From assembly GCF_019218295.1 (NCBI RefSeq), contig NZ_JAHUZF010000003.1:310001-374000 (forward strand): a stretch of 64,000 nucleotides of DNA, given 5' to 3'. Below, in pieces: positions 15,262 through 24,631 of this stretch. The notes beneath the pieces were generated by a model. It was given only the letters and a program-made list of their open reading frames with translations. It had not been told where the DNA came from and did not search any database. The translations under genes were made by a program, and so were the position numbers. Numbering within the stretch: position 1 is the stretch's first letter; every line of letters starts with the position of its first letter. The DNA comes from Maritimibacter sp. DP1N21-5 (GTDB lineage: Bacteria; Pseudomonadota; Alphaproteobacteria; Rhodobacterales; Rhodobacteraceae).

Positions 15262-16781
15262 TTCTTCTTGCCCATCCCGGACAGATTGCCCGGAAGCTGT
15301 GCGCCGCCGCCGAAGCCGCCCAGCCCCCCAAGACCGCCCGGGCCGCCGAAGCCGCCGAGGTTCTTCTCGCCCAGCATCTTCGCCGCTTCTTCGAGCTTGG
15401 CCGGGTCCTGCAGGTCCTTGGTCGAGACGTCCTTGCCGAACATGCCTTTCATGGCCTGTTTCAGCATGCCGCCTTTGCCCATCTTGCCGAGCTTCTTCAT
15501 CATGTCGGCCATCTGGCGGTGCATCTTGAGCAGCTTGTTGAGGTCCGCGACATCGAGCCCCGCGCCCGCCGCGATGCGTTTCTTGCGGCTCGCCTGCAGA
15601 AGCGCGGGGTTGGCGCGTTCCTTCTTGGTCATCGAGTCGATCAGCGCGATGTGGTGCTTGAGGACCTTGTCGTCGAACCCGGCGGCTTCGAGCTGCTTGG
15701 CCGCCTTGCCCATGCCCGGCAGCATCGCCATGACCGACCCCATGCCGCCCATCTGGATCATCTGCTGGAACTGGCTCTTGAGGTCGTTCATGTTGAACTG
15801 ACCTTTCGCCATGCGCTTCATCATGCGCTCGGCCTGTTCGGCCTCGATCGTCGCCTGCGCCTTTTCCACGAGCGCCACGATGTCGCCCATGCCGAGGATC
15901 CGGCCCGCGATACGGTCGGGCTCAAACGTGTCGAGCGCATCGAGCTTTTCGCCCACACCGACGAAGCGGATGGGCTTGCCCGTCACGGCCCGCATCGACA
16001 ACGCCGCACCACCGCGCCCGTCGCCGTCCATCCGCGTCAGGACCACGCCGGAAATCCCGACCTTCGCGTCGAACTCCTGCGCGACCTCCACGGCGACCTG
16101 ACCGGTCAGACCGTCGACGACCAGCAGCGTCTCGCGCGGGTTCACCGCCTTGGCGACCTGCTCGACCTCGTCCATCAGGACCTGGTCGATCTGAAGCCGG
16201 CCAGCGGTATCGAGGAGGTAGACATCATAGCCACCCATCGTGGCCTGCTGCTTCGCGCGCTTTGCAATGTCGACGGGTTTCTGTCCCTCGACGATGGGAA
16301 GCACATCGACGCCGATCTGCTTGCCCAGAACCTCGAGCTGATGCATGGCCGCCGGACGATAGACGTCGAGCGAGGCCATGAGTACGCGCTTGCCGTCACG
16401 GTCCTTGAGCCGCTTGGCGATCTTGCCGGTGGTGGTGGTCTTGCCGCCGCCCTGCAGGCCGACCATGAGGATCGGCGCGGGGGCGTTGTCGATCTTGAGC
16501 TTGCCGGGGTCCTCGGCACCGGTCAGCACCGCCACCAGCTCGTCATGGACGATCTTCACGACCTGCTGGCCCGGGGTCACGGATTTGACCACCGCCTGAC
16601 CTGTCGCCTTGTCCTGCACCGCCTTCACGAAGTCCCGCGCCACGGGCAACGACACGTCGGCTTCGAGCAGCGCGACCCGCACCTCGCGCAGGGCCGTCTT
16701 GACGTCGTCCTCCGACAGCGCACCCTGCTTTGTCAGCCGGTCGAAGACACCGGACAGGCGATCTGAAAGGCTCTCAAACAT
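15258..16781 (-). CDS. ffh: Signal recognition particle protein Ffh
   Basis: The 507-residue GTPase delivers nascent membrane proteins to FtsY. It has the N domain helices (MFESLSDRLSGVFDRL), the G domain with GLQGGGKTTTTGKIA, DVYRPAAMHQL, LLDTAGRLQID and TRMDGDGRGGAALS, then the methionine-rich M domain (MGGMGSVMAMLPGMGKA, MHRQMADMMKKL) that binds signal peptides and 4.5S RNA. The tail is rich in Gly and Phe. The frame is open further upstream, but ATG 16781 follows AAGGAG and gives the standard N-terminus. It is the first gene of the leftward translation block. Confidence 0.98.
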   Translation of the reverse strand: MFESLSDRLSGVFDRLTKQGALSEDDVKTALREVRVALLEADVSLPVARDFVKAVQDKATGQAVVKSVTPGQQVVKIVHDELVAVLTGAEDPGKLKIDNAPAPILMVGLQGGGKTTTTGKIAKRLKDRDGKRVLMASLDVYRPAAMHQLEVLGKQIGVDVLPIVEGQKPVDIAKRAKQQATMGGYDVYLLDTAGRLQIDQVLMDEVEQVAKAVNPRETLLVVDGLTGQVAVEVAQEFDAKVGISGVVLTRMDGDGRGGAALSMRAVTGKPIRFVGVGEKLDALDTFEPDRIAGRILGMGDIVALVEKAQATIEAEQAERMMKRMAKGQFNMNDLKSQFQQMIQMGGMGSVMAMLPGMGKAAKQLEAAGFDDKVLKHHIALIDSMTKKERANPALLQASRKKRIAAGAGLDVADLNKLLKMHRQMADMMKKLGKMGKGGMLKQAMKGMFGKDVSTKDLQDPAKLEEAAKMLGEKNLGGFGGPGGLGGLGGFGGGAQLPGNLSGMGKKK

Positions 16782-17126
16782 TGCGGCTCCTTTCGCCGTT
16801 GGTCTGGTCCCCAGATAGGGGCGGGTGCGCGGTTTCCCAATACGGCAAAACAGGTTTGCCCCCGTGGGCGCAACGCGCTGACGGAGGGCGATCCCGGCAA
16901 GAGCCATGGGACCGGAAGCTTACGACTTCCGGAATTGCGCCCGCATCTACGCGCGCGCTCCCCGTGAGTCAAGCCAAACCCACGCCTATTCACTGCTTCA
17001 AAAAATACTTCGGAGAGGGGATTGGGGAGAGGCAGGGCCTCTCCCCAACCGGTCGCCTCGCGCGAAGCGCGGGGCGAACCGCCTCTCACTCTTGCGCCGC
17101 TTTTAAACCCATGTCCACATCGCCAC
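16782..17126. other. Divergent intergenic region upstream of ffh
   Basis: The 345 bases between the ffh and glycosyltransferase starts hold no convincing gene. The ribosome-binding site of ffh is at the left end. The right half carries the composite hairpin/box element described separately and a second, weaker GC hairpin around 17055-17080 (CCTCGCGCGAAGCGCGGGG). No RNA gene was recognised. Confidence 0.4.
16993..17048 (-). repeat. Composite intergenic element A: perfect hairpin plus AAGTATTT box
   Basis: TTGGGGAGAGGC (17022-17033) and GCCTCTCCCCAA (17037-17048) form a perfect 12-pair stem with a three-base loop. Read on the minus strand it is followed by CCGAAGTATTTTTTGAAGCA (17013-16994). 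The same order, GC hairpin then (G)AGTATTT box then a purine-rich stretch, recurs at 31848-31969 and 41158-41267. Confidence 0.6.
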
Positions 17127-17918
17127 ATGAACCCGATCCCGACACATGGCGTGATCTACGTGGCCACCGGCGCCGACTACCGCGACCTCGCGCAGGCCTC
17201 GGCGCGCTCGCTGCGCGCGTGCGAACCCGACCTCGCCATCGACCTCTTCACCGACGATCCTGCGCAGATCGCGGGCGGCCTCTTCGACGTGGTCCATCTG
17301 ATCGAGACCCCGCACGACCGCTCGAAGCTCGACTGCATGGCGCTCACGCGGTTCGAGCGGACTTTGTTTCTCGACTGCGACACGCTGGTCGTGAACCCGC
17401 TGGGCGACCTGTGGACCGTTCTGGACCGCTTCGATCTCGCGTTGGCTCATGACGTGCGGCGCACCTCGGCGCTCATTCGGCAGGGGCATCGCCATGAGAC
17501 GCCCTACGCCTTTCCGCAGCTCAATTCGGGTGTGATGCTCTATCGGCGTTCACCGGCGATGGACGATTTCCTCGCCGAATGGCTCCGGCGCTATGTCGCG
17601 GCCGGCGGTTACCGCGACCAGCCGATCCTGAAGGACCTGTTGTGGGAAAGCGACCTGCGCTTCTATGTCCTGCCGCCCGAATTCAACCTGCGCCGGGTCA
17701 CGCTGCTCGACGGGTGGGAGCCGCTCGACGTGACCCCGACCATCCTGCATTCGCACCGCTTCATGGACCACATGCGCCATGGAGGCACCCGTATTTCGGA
17801 CGTGGAGGCGCTGATGGATGCGGAGCGTGCGGCGCTGCAGGCGGAATGGGAGGCCGTCGGTGGACGCGACGATCATCCGGTGGCGCGGTTCGTCCGGTCA
17901 CGCCCTCCGGGTGACTGA
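17127..17918 (+). CDS. Glycosyltransferase-like protein with a DxD motif (GT8-type fold)
   Basis: The 263-residue protein begins GVIYVATGADYRDLAQASARSL, similar to the nucleotide-binding start of GT-A glycosyltransferases. It contains RTLFLDCDTLVVNPLGDLW, in which DCD is the metal-binding DxD motif. Later come LNSGVMLYRRSPAMDDFL, DQPILKDLLWES and PPEFNLRR, features shared with GT8/GT32-like enzymes. Donor and acceptor are unknown. The frame is open upstream, but MNPIPTHGVIYV at 17127 gives the natural N-terminus, although no clear Shine-Dalgarno precedes it. The gene converges on a small membrane-protein gene. Confidence 0.75.
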   Translation: MNPIPTHGVIYVATGADYRDLAQASARSLRACEPDLAIDLFTDDPAQIAGGLFDVVHLIETPHDRSKLDCMALTRFERTLFLDCDTLVVNPLGDLWTVLDRFDLALAHDVRRTSALIRQGHRHETPYAFPQLNSGVMLYRRSPAMDDFLAEWLRRYVAAGGYRDQPILKDLLWESDLRFYVLPPEFNLRRVTLLDGWEPLDVTPTILHSHRFMDHMRHGGTRISDVEALMDAERAALQAEWEAVGGRDDHPVARFVRSRPPGD

Positions 17919-17927
17919 GCGCGGCGA

Positions 17928-18443
17928 CTATGCAGGGACAGTCGTCAGAGTGGCGGGATCCACACGGTCGTCGGTCACGCCGAGCCAGACGTTGATCCTG
18001 TCCACGCAGCGCTGTTGGCCGCCGGCGTTGGAATAAGCCTGCGTCACGGGATGCCAACCGGCGCTGTCGCCGCGAGGAAGGTAGAGCGACACGCGGTAGG
18101 TCGCCGTGCCGTTGGAGGCTTGCGATACCTCGAGCGCGGCATGGGACAGGTCCGCGAGCGCATGGCGGATGTTCTCGTTCGCAAGGACCGTCTTCTGGCG
18201 GAGCTCGAACCAGCCTTCGGGACGGTGAAAGACGACCTGCACCCGACGCACGAAGAGATAATGGGCAGCGCCACCGATCACGATCCCGAAGCCCGCGAAG
18301 AGAAGCCCGGCCCAGACGCCTTCGGCGAGCAGCAGAAGACCGATCGCGGTGAAGACGAGGATAAACCCCGACAGCATGATTGCGAGGAAGAGAGGCCGGT
18401 CCTCCAGAATGAGAAGGTCCTCGGTGTCGGTGGTGACCTTCAT
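17928..18443 (-). CDS. Hypothetical membrane protein, two transmembrane segments
   Basis: The family of this 171-residue protein was not recognised. After a short polar start (MKVTTDTEDLLILEDRP) come two hydrophobic helices at about residues 18-38 (LAIMLSGFILVFTAIGLLLL) and 42-62 (VWAGLLFAGFGIVIGGAAHYL). A soluble beta-rich domain follows with VVFHRPEGWFELRQKTVL and TATYRVSLYLPRGDSAGW. The layout resembles small inner-membrane proteins with a PH-like domain. The longer frame that starts at 18587 has no supporting ribosome site and an unlikely basic N-terminus. Confidence 0.65.
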   Translation of the reverse strand: MKVTTDTEDLLILEDRPLFLAIMLSGFILVFTAIGLLLLAEGVWAGLLFAGFGIVIGGAAHYLFVRRVQVVFHRPEGWFELRQKTVLANENIRHALADLSHAALEVSQASNGTATYRVSLYLPRGDSAGWHPVTQAYSNAGGQQRCVDRINVWLGVTDDRVDPATLTTVPA

Positions 18444-18616
18444 GCCGCGACCGGCCCCCTTGCGCGTTTCGTTTGTCGCTTTGGCCCAGCCTAGACGGGG
18501 GCAGGCGCGGGGGAAAGGCCGTTGGCCCTTGCGCCCGCGCACGGAATTTGGAAACTTGGCGCGTAAATGTTCGGGTGCGCACAGCATTGCGCCGCAAATG
18601 AGTCAAAGAGGTTCAG

Positions 18617-19480
18617 ATGCAGGATTGGGACGCATTGCGCACTGCCTTCGAGGTCGTGCGGCACGGGACGGTCTCTGGCGCGGCGCAGGCTTTGGGCGTT
18701 CATCACGCGACGGTCATCCGCCACATCGACGCACTGGAGAACCGGCTGGGCGTGAAGCTCTTCCAGCGCCATGCCCGTGGCTATACGCCGACCGAGGCGG
18801 GCGAGGACCTTGCCCGCGTCGCACAGGCCACCGACGACCAGTTCGCGCAGCTCTCGGCTCGGCTTTCGGGGCAGGGCAGCGCCGTCTCGGGCGAGCTGGT
18901 CGTGACCACGCTGTCGAGTTTCACGCGGCGCCTCATGCCCGTGCTCGCCGGGTTTCAGGCCGAGCACCCCGACGTGCGGCTGATCTATCGAACCGGGCCG
19001 CGCATCTTCCGGCTGGAATACGGCGAGGCGCATGTCGCCATCCGGGCTGGCAACCCTCCGCAGGAACCTGACAACGTGGTGCAGAAACTGGCCGACCTCG
19101 AAACGGGGCTCTATGCGGCACAGTCCTATATCGACCGCCGGGGCATGCCGACAGAAGACACGCTGACAGAGCATGACTTCATCGGTCCAGATGCCGACAA
19201 CACCCGCGCGCCGGGCCTGCGCTGGATCACCGAGAATATCCCGCGCGAGCGCATTGTTTTCCGGGCGAGCGAGGACCGGTCCATGCACCATGCGCTGCGC
19301 GCCGGGCTGGGGCTCGGGTTTTCTCCGGCGGACGAGGCCGACCCGGACTTCGTCGAAGTGCTGCCGCCGCGTCCGGAATGGCAGTCGCACCTCTGGCTCG
19401 TCACCCATGTGGACCTGCACCGCACCGCCAAGGTGCAGGCTCTGACCCGGCATCTGAAGGAAAACCTCAAGTGCAACTGA
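18617..19480 (+). CDS. LysR family transcriptional regulator
   Basis: The 287-residue protein has the N-terminal winged helix-turn-helix (LRTAFEVVRHGTVSGAAQALGVHHATVIRHIDALENRLG, about residues 6-45, read in parts) and a periplasmic-binding-protein-like effector domain (about 90-285). AGAGG precedes the ATG. Its stop lies inside the start of an EamA-type exporter gene, with GTG 19471 before TGA 19480, so regulator and transporter are translationally coupled. The regulator probably controls this exporter or a neighbouring gene; the effector is unknown. Confidence 0.9.
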   Translation: MQDWDALRTAFEVVRHGTVSGAAQALGVHHATVIRHIDALENRLGVKLFQRHARGYTPTEAGEDLARVAQATDDQFAQLSARLSGQGSAVSGELVVTTLSSFTRRLMPVLAGFQAEHPDVRLIYRTGPRIFRLEYGEAHVAIRAGNPPQEPDNVVQKLADLETGLYAAQSYIDRRGMPTEDTLTEHDFIGPDADNTRAPGLRWITENIPRERIVFRASEDRSMHHALRAGLGLGFSPADEADPDFVEVLPPRPEWQSHLWLVTHVDLHRTAKVQALTRHLKENLKCN

Positions 19481-20388
19481 GTGCGCGGATCGGCGCGGGG
19501 ATCGGGGGGCGCGATGCCGCCTTGGGTCACGGCGCGATGCTTCTGTTTTCTTCGATGGTGGCGGGCAGTTTCACCTTTGGCTCGCTGACCGCGAACCTCG
19601 TGCATCCGGTCGCGTTTCAGGCGCTGCGCTTCGGCTTTGCCGCAGCCGTCGTCGGGCTGTTGGGCCTCGCTACACGGCAGATCCGGCTTTCGGATGCGCG
19701 TGCGCCCTGGCGCTGGCTCTTTCTGGGCGCGACGTTCTCGACCTATTTCGTGCTGATGTTCGAGGGGCTGAAGACCGCGCCCCCGGTGTCGGCCAGCGCG
19801 GTGATGACGCTGATGCCGATCATGACGGCGGTGTTTTCCTGGGTCATCCTGCGGCAGGTCACGACCCGGCGCATCGCGATTGCCCTCGGGATCGGCGCGG
19901 TAGGGGCGTTGTGGGTGATCTTTCGCGGCGATATCGGGCGGCTCTTGGCGCTCGACGTGGGCCGGGGCGAGGCGATCTATTTCGTGGGATGTATCGCCCA
20001 TGCGCTTTACGTGCCGCTCCTGCGCTGGCTGACGCGGGGTGAAAGCGCGGTCTCGTCGAGCTTCTGGGTGCTGACGTCGGGGACGCTCGTGCTCGTCGCC
20101 TATGGTTGGGGGCCGCTCACCGCGACGGATTTTGCGTCACTTCCGCCGATCGTCTGGATCGCGCTTGCCTATCTCTCCGTGGGCGCGATGGCGGTGACCT
20201 TCGTCTGCCTCAACTTCGCGAGCGTGCGGCTCGTGGGGGCCAAGGTCATGGCCTATACCTATCTCACGCCGGGATGGGTGATCCTGTGGGAGCTTGCCTT
20301 CGGGCACGGTCTGCCCGACCCCCATGTGCTGGCCGGGCTGGTGCTGACGGCGGTGGCCATCGTGCTACTCCTGAAGCACGAGGCGTAA
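19471..20388 (+). CDS. EamA/DMT family transporter
   Basis: The 305-residue protein has about ten hydrophobic helices arranged as two EamA repeats (first: MLLFSSMVAGSFTFGSL through WVIFRGDIGRLL; second: EAIYFVGCIAHALYVPLLRWL through LTAVAIVLLLKHEA). DMT proteins export amino acids, nucleotides or metabolites across the inner membrane. The start is GTG 19471 with AAGGA upstream, and ten bases overlap the LysR gene. The substrate is not evident. Confidence 0.87.
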   Translation: MQLSARIGAGIGGRDAALGHGAMLLFSSMVAGSFTFGSLTANLVHPVAFQALRFGFAAAVVGLLGLATRQIRLSDARAPWRWLFLGATFSTYFVLMFEGLKTAPPVSASAVMTLMPIMTAVFSWVILRQVTTRRIAIALGIGAVGALWVIFRGDIGRLLALDVGRGEAIYFVGCIAHALYVPLLRWLTRGESAVSSSFWVLTSGTLVLVAYGWGPLTATDFASLPPIVWIALAYLSVGAMAVTFVCLNFASVRLVGAKVMAYTYLTPGWVILWELAFGHGLPDPHVLAGLVLTAVAIVLLLKHEA

Positions 20389-20395
20389 GGCCGGA

Positions 20396-21382
20396 TCAGC
20401 AGTAACGTTCGATCCCGACGATTTGCGCGTCCGAATACCGGTCGCCCTCGGCCCAGCCGGCGGGCATGATCCGGTCAAGCTCCTCCCAGTCGGATTTCGA
20501 GAAGATGATTTCGTCCGCATCTGCCCAGTCGAGGAGATGGTCAGCCGAGCGCGTGCCGGGAATCGGGATATTCACCGGGCTTTTCTGGAGCGTCCAGGCG
20601 ATGGCCACGGCGGCGGTGGTCCAGCCACGCGCCTCGGCAAAGTCGCGCAGGGCCGTGACAAGGCGCATGTTGGCGGCGAAAGCGTCTGGCTGGAACCGGG
20701 GGTTATTCTTGCGGAAGTCCGTGTCGCCGAACCTGGACGGGTCGAGGTCGGCGTCGCTCAGAATTCCGCGCCCGAGCGGAGAGAAAGGAACGAAAGCCGT
20801 GCCGAGTTCCTCGCAGGCGCGGATGAGGCCAAGCTCCGGCTGGCGGCTCCAGAGGGAATATTCGTTCTGGACCGCATCCACATGGCCGACGCTCGCCGCG
20901 CGCCGAAGGGCCGCCGGAGAGATCTCGGAAAACCCGATGGCGCCGATGAGGCCTTCGTCCTTCAGCTTGTGGAGCGTCTCGGTCACCTCTTCGATGGGAC
21001 GGGAAAACTCGCGGCGGTGCACGTAATAGAGTTCGACATGATCGACGCCGAGACGGTTGAGCGAGGCGTCGAGGTGGCGCCGCAGGTATTCCTCGGAATT
21101 GTCTGCGGTGCCGCGCGGCGCCCCGGCGACGATGCCGCCCTTGGTCGCGATCTGGAACCGGTGGCCACGGTCGGCCTGATAAGCGCCGATCCATTCTTCG
21201 GACAGGCCCTGTCCGTAAAGATCGGAGGTATCGAGAAAGGTGATGCCGGCATCGCGCGCGGCGTCCAGCGTCGCGAAGCCTTCGTCACGGTCGGTCTTGC
21301 CGTAAAAGCCCGCGAAGGACATGCAACCGAGCGCGATGGCCGAGACCTTGGGGCCGTTCTTGCCGAGTTTACGGAGTTTCAT
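20396..21382 (-). CDS. Aldo/keto reductase
   Basis: The 328-residue protein is a TIM-barrel NADPH-dependent oxidoreductase. Active-site residues are visible: Asp and Tyr in FLDTSDLYGQG, Lys in IATKGGIV and His in LYYVHRREF. Cofactor-binding segments include GFSEISPAALRRA, FVPFSPLGRGIL and IPIPGTRSADHL. It resembles the AKR13/YajO group. The frame is open to 21508, but the standard start MKLRKLGKNGPKVSAI at 21382 was chosen; it has only a weak ribosome site. The substrate is unknown. Confidence 0.92.
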   Translation of the reverse strand: MKLRKLGKNGPKVSAIALGCMSFAGFYGKTDRDEGFATLDAARDAGITFLDTSDLYGQGLSEEWIGAYQADRGHRFQIATKGGIVAGAPRGTADNSEEYLRRHLDASLNRLGVDHVELYYVHRREFSRPIEEVTETLHKLKDEGLIGAIGFSEISPAALRRAASVGHVDAVQNEYSLWSRQPELGLIRACEELGTAFVPFSPLGRGILSDADLDPSRFGDTDFRKNNPRFQPDAFAANMRLVTALRDFAEARGWTTAAVAIAWTLQKSPVNIPIPGTRSADHLLDWADADEIIFSKSDWEELDRIMPAGWAEGDRYSDAQIVGIERYC

Positions 21383-21513
21383 GAGGAGTCTTTCGTGCCT
21401 GGGAATAAGGGATTGACCGTCTGGCCGCGTCCTAGATGAAAACTTGTATGGGAAATGTAAAGATCGAGCCCGGCGGCAAAACCGGACCCGATCTGTCATT
21501 TCGACCAATTATT

Positions 21514-21852
21514 TCAGATCGTGATGTCGTCGAGCGAACCACCGTTCGCAAGATATTCAACCACCCATTTCGGCTGACGACCGCGCCCTGTCCAGGTCAC
21601 ATCGCCATTCTCGGGGTGGCGGAATTTCGGCGCAACCTTCGACCGTCCGTCGGCCTTCTTCGATGCGGGCTTGCGGGGGGCTTTCACATCCGCGAGGTCG
21701 GCGAGCGAATAGCCAAAGGCCTTGGCGGCCTTCTGCGCCGCTTCGAGGGCCGCACGTTTTTCCTCGTCCCCGACCTTCTCGAGTGCCTTGTCGACATCCG
21801 CCCGGAGTTTCTCAAGCTCCTTGCGGGACATCCCCTTCAGATTGATTTTCAT
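21514..21852 (-). CDS. H-NS family nucleoid-associated protein (HvrA-like)
   Basis: The 112-residue protein has a helical N-terminal oligomerisation segment (MSRKELEKLRADVDKALEKV, about residues 8-27) and the C-terminal H-NS DNA-binding domain. The hallmark TWTGRGRQPKWVVEYL (about 84-99) includes the Arg-Gly-Arg that enters the minor groove of A+T-rich DNA. In Rhodobacter, HvrA of this family modulates photosynthesis and nitrogen-fixation promoters. A GTG at 21882 would add ten residues; ATG 21852 gives the conserved start. Confidence 0.88.
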   Translation of the reverse strand: MKINLKGMSRKELEKLRADVDKALEKVGDEEKRAALEAAQKAAKAFGYSLADLADVKAPRKPASKKADGRSKVAPKFRHPENGDVTWTGRGRQPKWVVEYLANGGSLDDITI

Positions 21853-22002
21853 CGCGAGATCCCGTCCTTGAATAAAACTCACTGCGAAAAAACGTTCCGC
21901 ATTTTTGAATTCCTATCCTAATGGACAGATTCCCGCAATAAAATCGTAGAGCCTCCGCTCCCGCGGCGGTTGGAAGGACGCTTTGATTGCGTCTGGTCGG
22001 TG

Positions 22003-23985
22003 TTATTCCGCCGCCTTGGCTCTTGGGTCAACAAGTCGGACGATATCGAACATGATGGTATTCAGCTCGAAATCCTTCGGAGTATAGACCTTGGCCACGC
22101 CCATCGCGCGCAACCTGTGGGCGTCGTCCTCGGGGATAATACCACCGACGACGACGGGCACATGTCCAAGCCCGGCAGCGCGCATCCGCTCCATCAATTC
22201 CTCGATCAGGGGAATATGAGAGCCGGACAGGATCGAAAGCCCGACGACATTCGCCCCCGTCTCGACTGCGGAGGCGACGAGTTCCTCGGGCGTGAGACGG
22301 ATGCCGTCATAGGTGATGTCCATGCCGCAGTCGCGGGCGCGGGCAGCGATCTGTTCGGCGCCGTTGGAATGGCCGTCAAGGCCCGGCTTGCCGACAAGGA
22401 ATTTCAGCTTGTGCCCAAGAGCCGACGAAACGGCAGAGACCTGCTCGCGAATCTCGTCGAGCCCTTCAGTGCGGTTCGAGGGGTTCTTCGACACGCCTGT
22501 CGGCCCGCGGTACTGGCCGAATTCGGCGCGCACGGCGTCGCCCCATTCGCCGGTGGTTGCCCCGGCCTTCGCCGCCTTGATCGAGGCGGGCATCACGTTC
22601 CGGCCCGACCGTGCGGCAGCGCGCACCTCGTCCAGCGCGGCTTTCACGGCGGCGTCGTCGCGGGCGTCCCGCCAGGCGTTCAGACGCGCGACCTGGTCGG
22701 CCTCGGCCTCGGGGTCGGCAACCATGATCGCCTCGGGGCCAGAGGTGAGTGGCGAAGGTGCCGCGTCGGTCCATTTGTTCACGCCGACGACGGTGGTCTG
22801 GCTCGTCTCGATCCGGGCGATCCGCTCGGCATTGCTTTCGACAAGACGCGACTTCATGTAGTCGATGGCCGCGACCGCGCCCCCCATGCCGTCGATCTGG
22901 TCAAGCTCGGCCCGGGCTCCTTCCTTCAGCGCGGCGACCTTGCGCTCGACCGCCGGGTTGCCGTCGAAAAGGTCGTCGTATTCCAGAAGGTCGGTCTCAT
23001 AGGCGAGGATCTGTTGCATCCGGAGCGACCACTGCTGGTCCCAGGGGCGCGGCAGTCCCAGCGCCTCGTTCCACGCGGGCAATTGCACGGCGCGGGCGCG
23101 CGCGTTCTTTGAAAGCGTCACGGCGAGCATTTCGATCAGGATGCGGTAGACGTTGTTTTCCGGCTGCTGTTCGGTGAGGCCGAGCGAGTTCACCTGCACC
23201 CCGTATCGGAAGCGGCGGAATTTCGGGTTCTCGACGCCGTAGCGATCGGCAGTGATCTCGTCCCAAAGCTCGACGAAGGCGCGCATCTTGCACATCTCGG
23301 TGACGAAGCGGATGCCCGCGTTCACGAAGAAGGATATGCGCCCGACCATTTCGGGGAAGGCCTCGGCGGGCACTTTGGTCTTGAGGTCGTCGAGGACCGC
23401 GATGGCGGTTGCCAGCGCGAAGGCGAGCTCCTCTTCCGGCGTCGCGCCTGCTTCCTGCAAATGGTAGGAACAGACGTTCATCGGGTTCCACTTGGGCAGG
23501 TGCTCGCGGGTATAGGCCGCGACGTCGGTGATCATGCGAAGCGACGGCGCGGGGGGGCAGACATAGGTGCCGCGCGAGAGGTATTCCTTGATCAGGTCGT
23601 TCTGCACCGTGCCTTGCAGTTTCGAGACGTCCGCGCCCTGTTCCTCGGCCACAGCGATATAGAGCGCGAGGAGCCACGGGGCGGTGGCGTTGATCGTCAT
23701 GGAGGTGTTCATCTGTTCGAGCGGAATGTCTTCGAAGAGCATCCGCATGTCGCCCAGATGCGCGACCGGCACGCCGACCTTGCCCACCTCGCCACGCGCG
23801 AGGACGTGGTCGCTGTCATATCCGGTCTGGGTCGGCAGGTCGAAGGCGACCGAGAGGCCCGTTTGCCCACGCGACAGGTTGTTGCGGTAAAGCGCGTTCG
23901 AGGCTTTCGCAGTGGAATGACCCGCATAGGTGCGGAACAGCCAGGGTCTGTCTTTCTTGACCTCGTTCGAAAGCATCTCGGGCAT
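22003..23985 (-). CDS. ecm: Ethylmalonyl-CoA mutase (B12-dependent)
   Basis: The 660-residue enzyme converts (2R)-ethylmalonyl-CoA to methylsuccinyl-CoA in the ethylmalonyl-CoA pathway of acetyl-CoA assimilation. The large substrate-binding barrel starts with KDRPWLFRTYAGHSTA and includes GQTGLSVAFDLPTQTGYDSD (two parts) and MSLTI-like MNTSMTINATAP. The C-terminal cobalamin-binding domain has the DxHxxG motif in GLDGHSNGAEQ, with the later GLSILSGSH and VVVGGIIPEDD. Single-chain architecture and the RPWLFRTYAGHS start fit Ecm rather than methylmalonyl-CoA mutase. Together with ccr (26174) and the epimerase gene (45651), three pathway steps are encoded in this window. Confidence 0.93.
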   Translation of the reverse strand: MPEMLSNEVKKDRPWLFRTYAGHSTAKASNALYRNNLSRGQTGLSVAFDLPTQTGYDSDHVLARGEVGKVGVPVAHLGDMRMLFEDIPLEQMNTSMTINATAPWLLALYIAVAEEQGADVSKLQGTVQNDLIKEYLSRGTYVCPPAPSLRMITDVAAYTREHLPKWNPMNVCSYHLQEAGATPEEELAFALATAIAVLDDLKTKVPAEAFPEMVGRISFFVNAGIRFVTEMCKMRAFVELWDEITADRYGVENPKFRRFRYGVQVNSLGLTEQQPENNVYRILIEMLAVTLSKNARARAVQLPAWNEALGLPRPWDQQWSLRMQQILAYETDLLEYDDLFDGNPAVERKVAALKEGARAELDQIDGMGGAVAAIDYMKSRLVESNAERIARIETSQTTVVGVNKWTDAAPSPLTSGPEAIMVADPEAEADQVARLNAWRDARDDAAVKAALDEVRAAARSGRNVMPASIKAAKAGATTGEWGDAVRAEFGQYRGPTGVSKNPSNRTEGLDEIREQVSAVSSALGHKLKFLVGKPGLDGHSNGAEQIAARARDCGMDITYDGIRLTPEELVASAVETGANVVGLSILSGSHIPLIEELMERMRAAGLGHVPVVVGGIIPEDDAHRLRAMGVAKVYTPKDFELNTIMFDIVRLVDPRAKAAE

Positions 23986-24013
23986 GGAAGGTGACTCGCG
24001 GTTATGTTGCACC

Positions 24014-24035
24014 GCAGCATTATCGACGGCGCAAC
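24014..24035 (-). promoter_or_regulatory. Motif upstream of ecm shared with the ccr promoter
   Basis: On the minus strand GTTGCGC (24035-24029), six bases, then TAATGCTGC (24022-24014) lie about 28 bases before the ecm start. The same two blocks stand 60 bases upstream of the ccr start. A GATAAT hexamer inside the second block, with TTGCGT 17 bases before it, could be the -10 and -35 elements. Confidence 0.45.
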
Positions 24036-24113
24036 AAAATTACGCAAGCCCCCATTCCAAAGTCAGATCATTGCGCGGAGAAGGCGCAGTCTGCCCGCGA
24101 AAGCTGTGCGGGT

Positions 24114-24467
24114 TCAGTTGTAGGTATAGGTCCCGATCTCGCAGACGTTCACGCCGAAGCGTTCCAGCACGTCGCCGTCGTCGAACTCGGCCCGGAAATC
24201 ATAAATGCAATAGCCCGACCGGTCGTTCGAAAAGTTGAGCTGGAAGGAATAGCCGCTGGGCAATTGCTGGCGGCCAAGATGGTCCACGCCCCAGTTTCGC
24301 ATCCCTTTGTGCGAAGCATAAAAGCGCACGATGGTGTAGCCGGTCTTGTTCACGACCGTGACCCAGCGGTTGAGGTTGTCGGCCTGCGCGGGTGCGGGGC
24401 CCAAGGTCGCGGTGGCCATGGCGGCCAAGGCGGAAATCGTGAGAAAACGTCGAACATATTGAACCAT
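24114..24467 (-). CDS. Small exported protein of unknown function
   Basis: The 117-residue protein starts with a Sec signal peptide: basic MVQYVRR, hydrophobic FLTISALAAMATATL and the likely cleavage site APAQA before DNLN (about residue 29). The mature part of about 88 residues is beta-rich (WVTVVNKTGYTIVRFYAS, YSFQLNFSNDRSGYCIYDFRAEF) and has two cysteines (in SGYCIYDF and VNVCEIGTY), which may form a disulfide. I recall similar short periplasmic proteins in Rhodobacterales with unreliable names. No function is assigned. It lies between ecm and the acyltransferase gene on the ecm strand. Confidence 0.75.
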   Translation of the reverse strand: MVQYVRRFLTISALAAMATATLGPAPAQADNLNRWVTVVNKTGYTIVRFYASHKGMRNWGVDHLGRQQLPSGYSFQLNFSNDRSGYCIYDFRAEFDDGDVLERFGVNVCEIGTYTYN

Positions 24468-24631
24468 GAAAAGTCCCCCTCATCAGTATGATGATCGGAC
24501 AATAACACGGGTCCAATAGAAGACGAGGAGTAATTCTTTCGGGTGGCAAAAGGCGCACGGCGCTGCGGCAAACCTGCGCTACCGCCTTGGAATTGCTTGC
24601 TCAGGCCAATGCGCTTGGGCATCACTCGCTT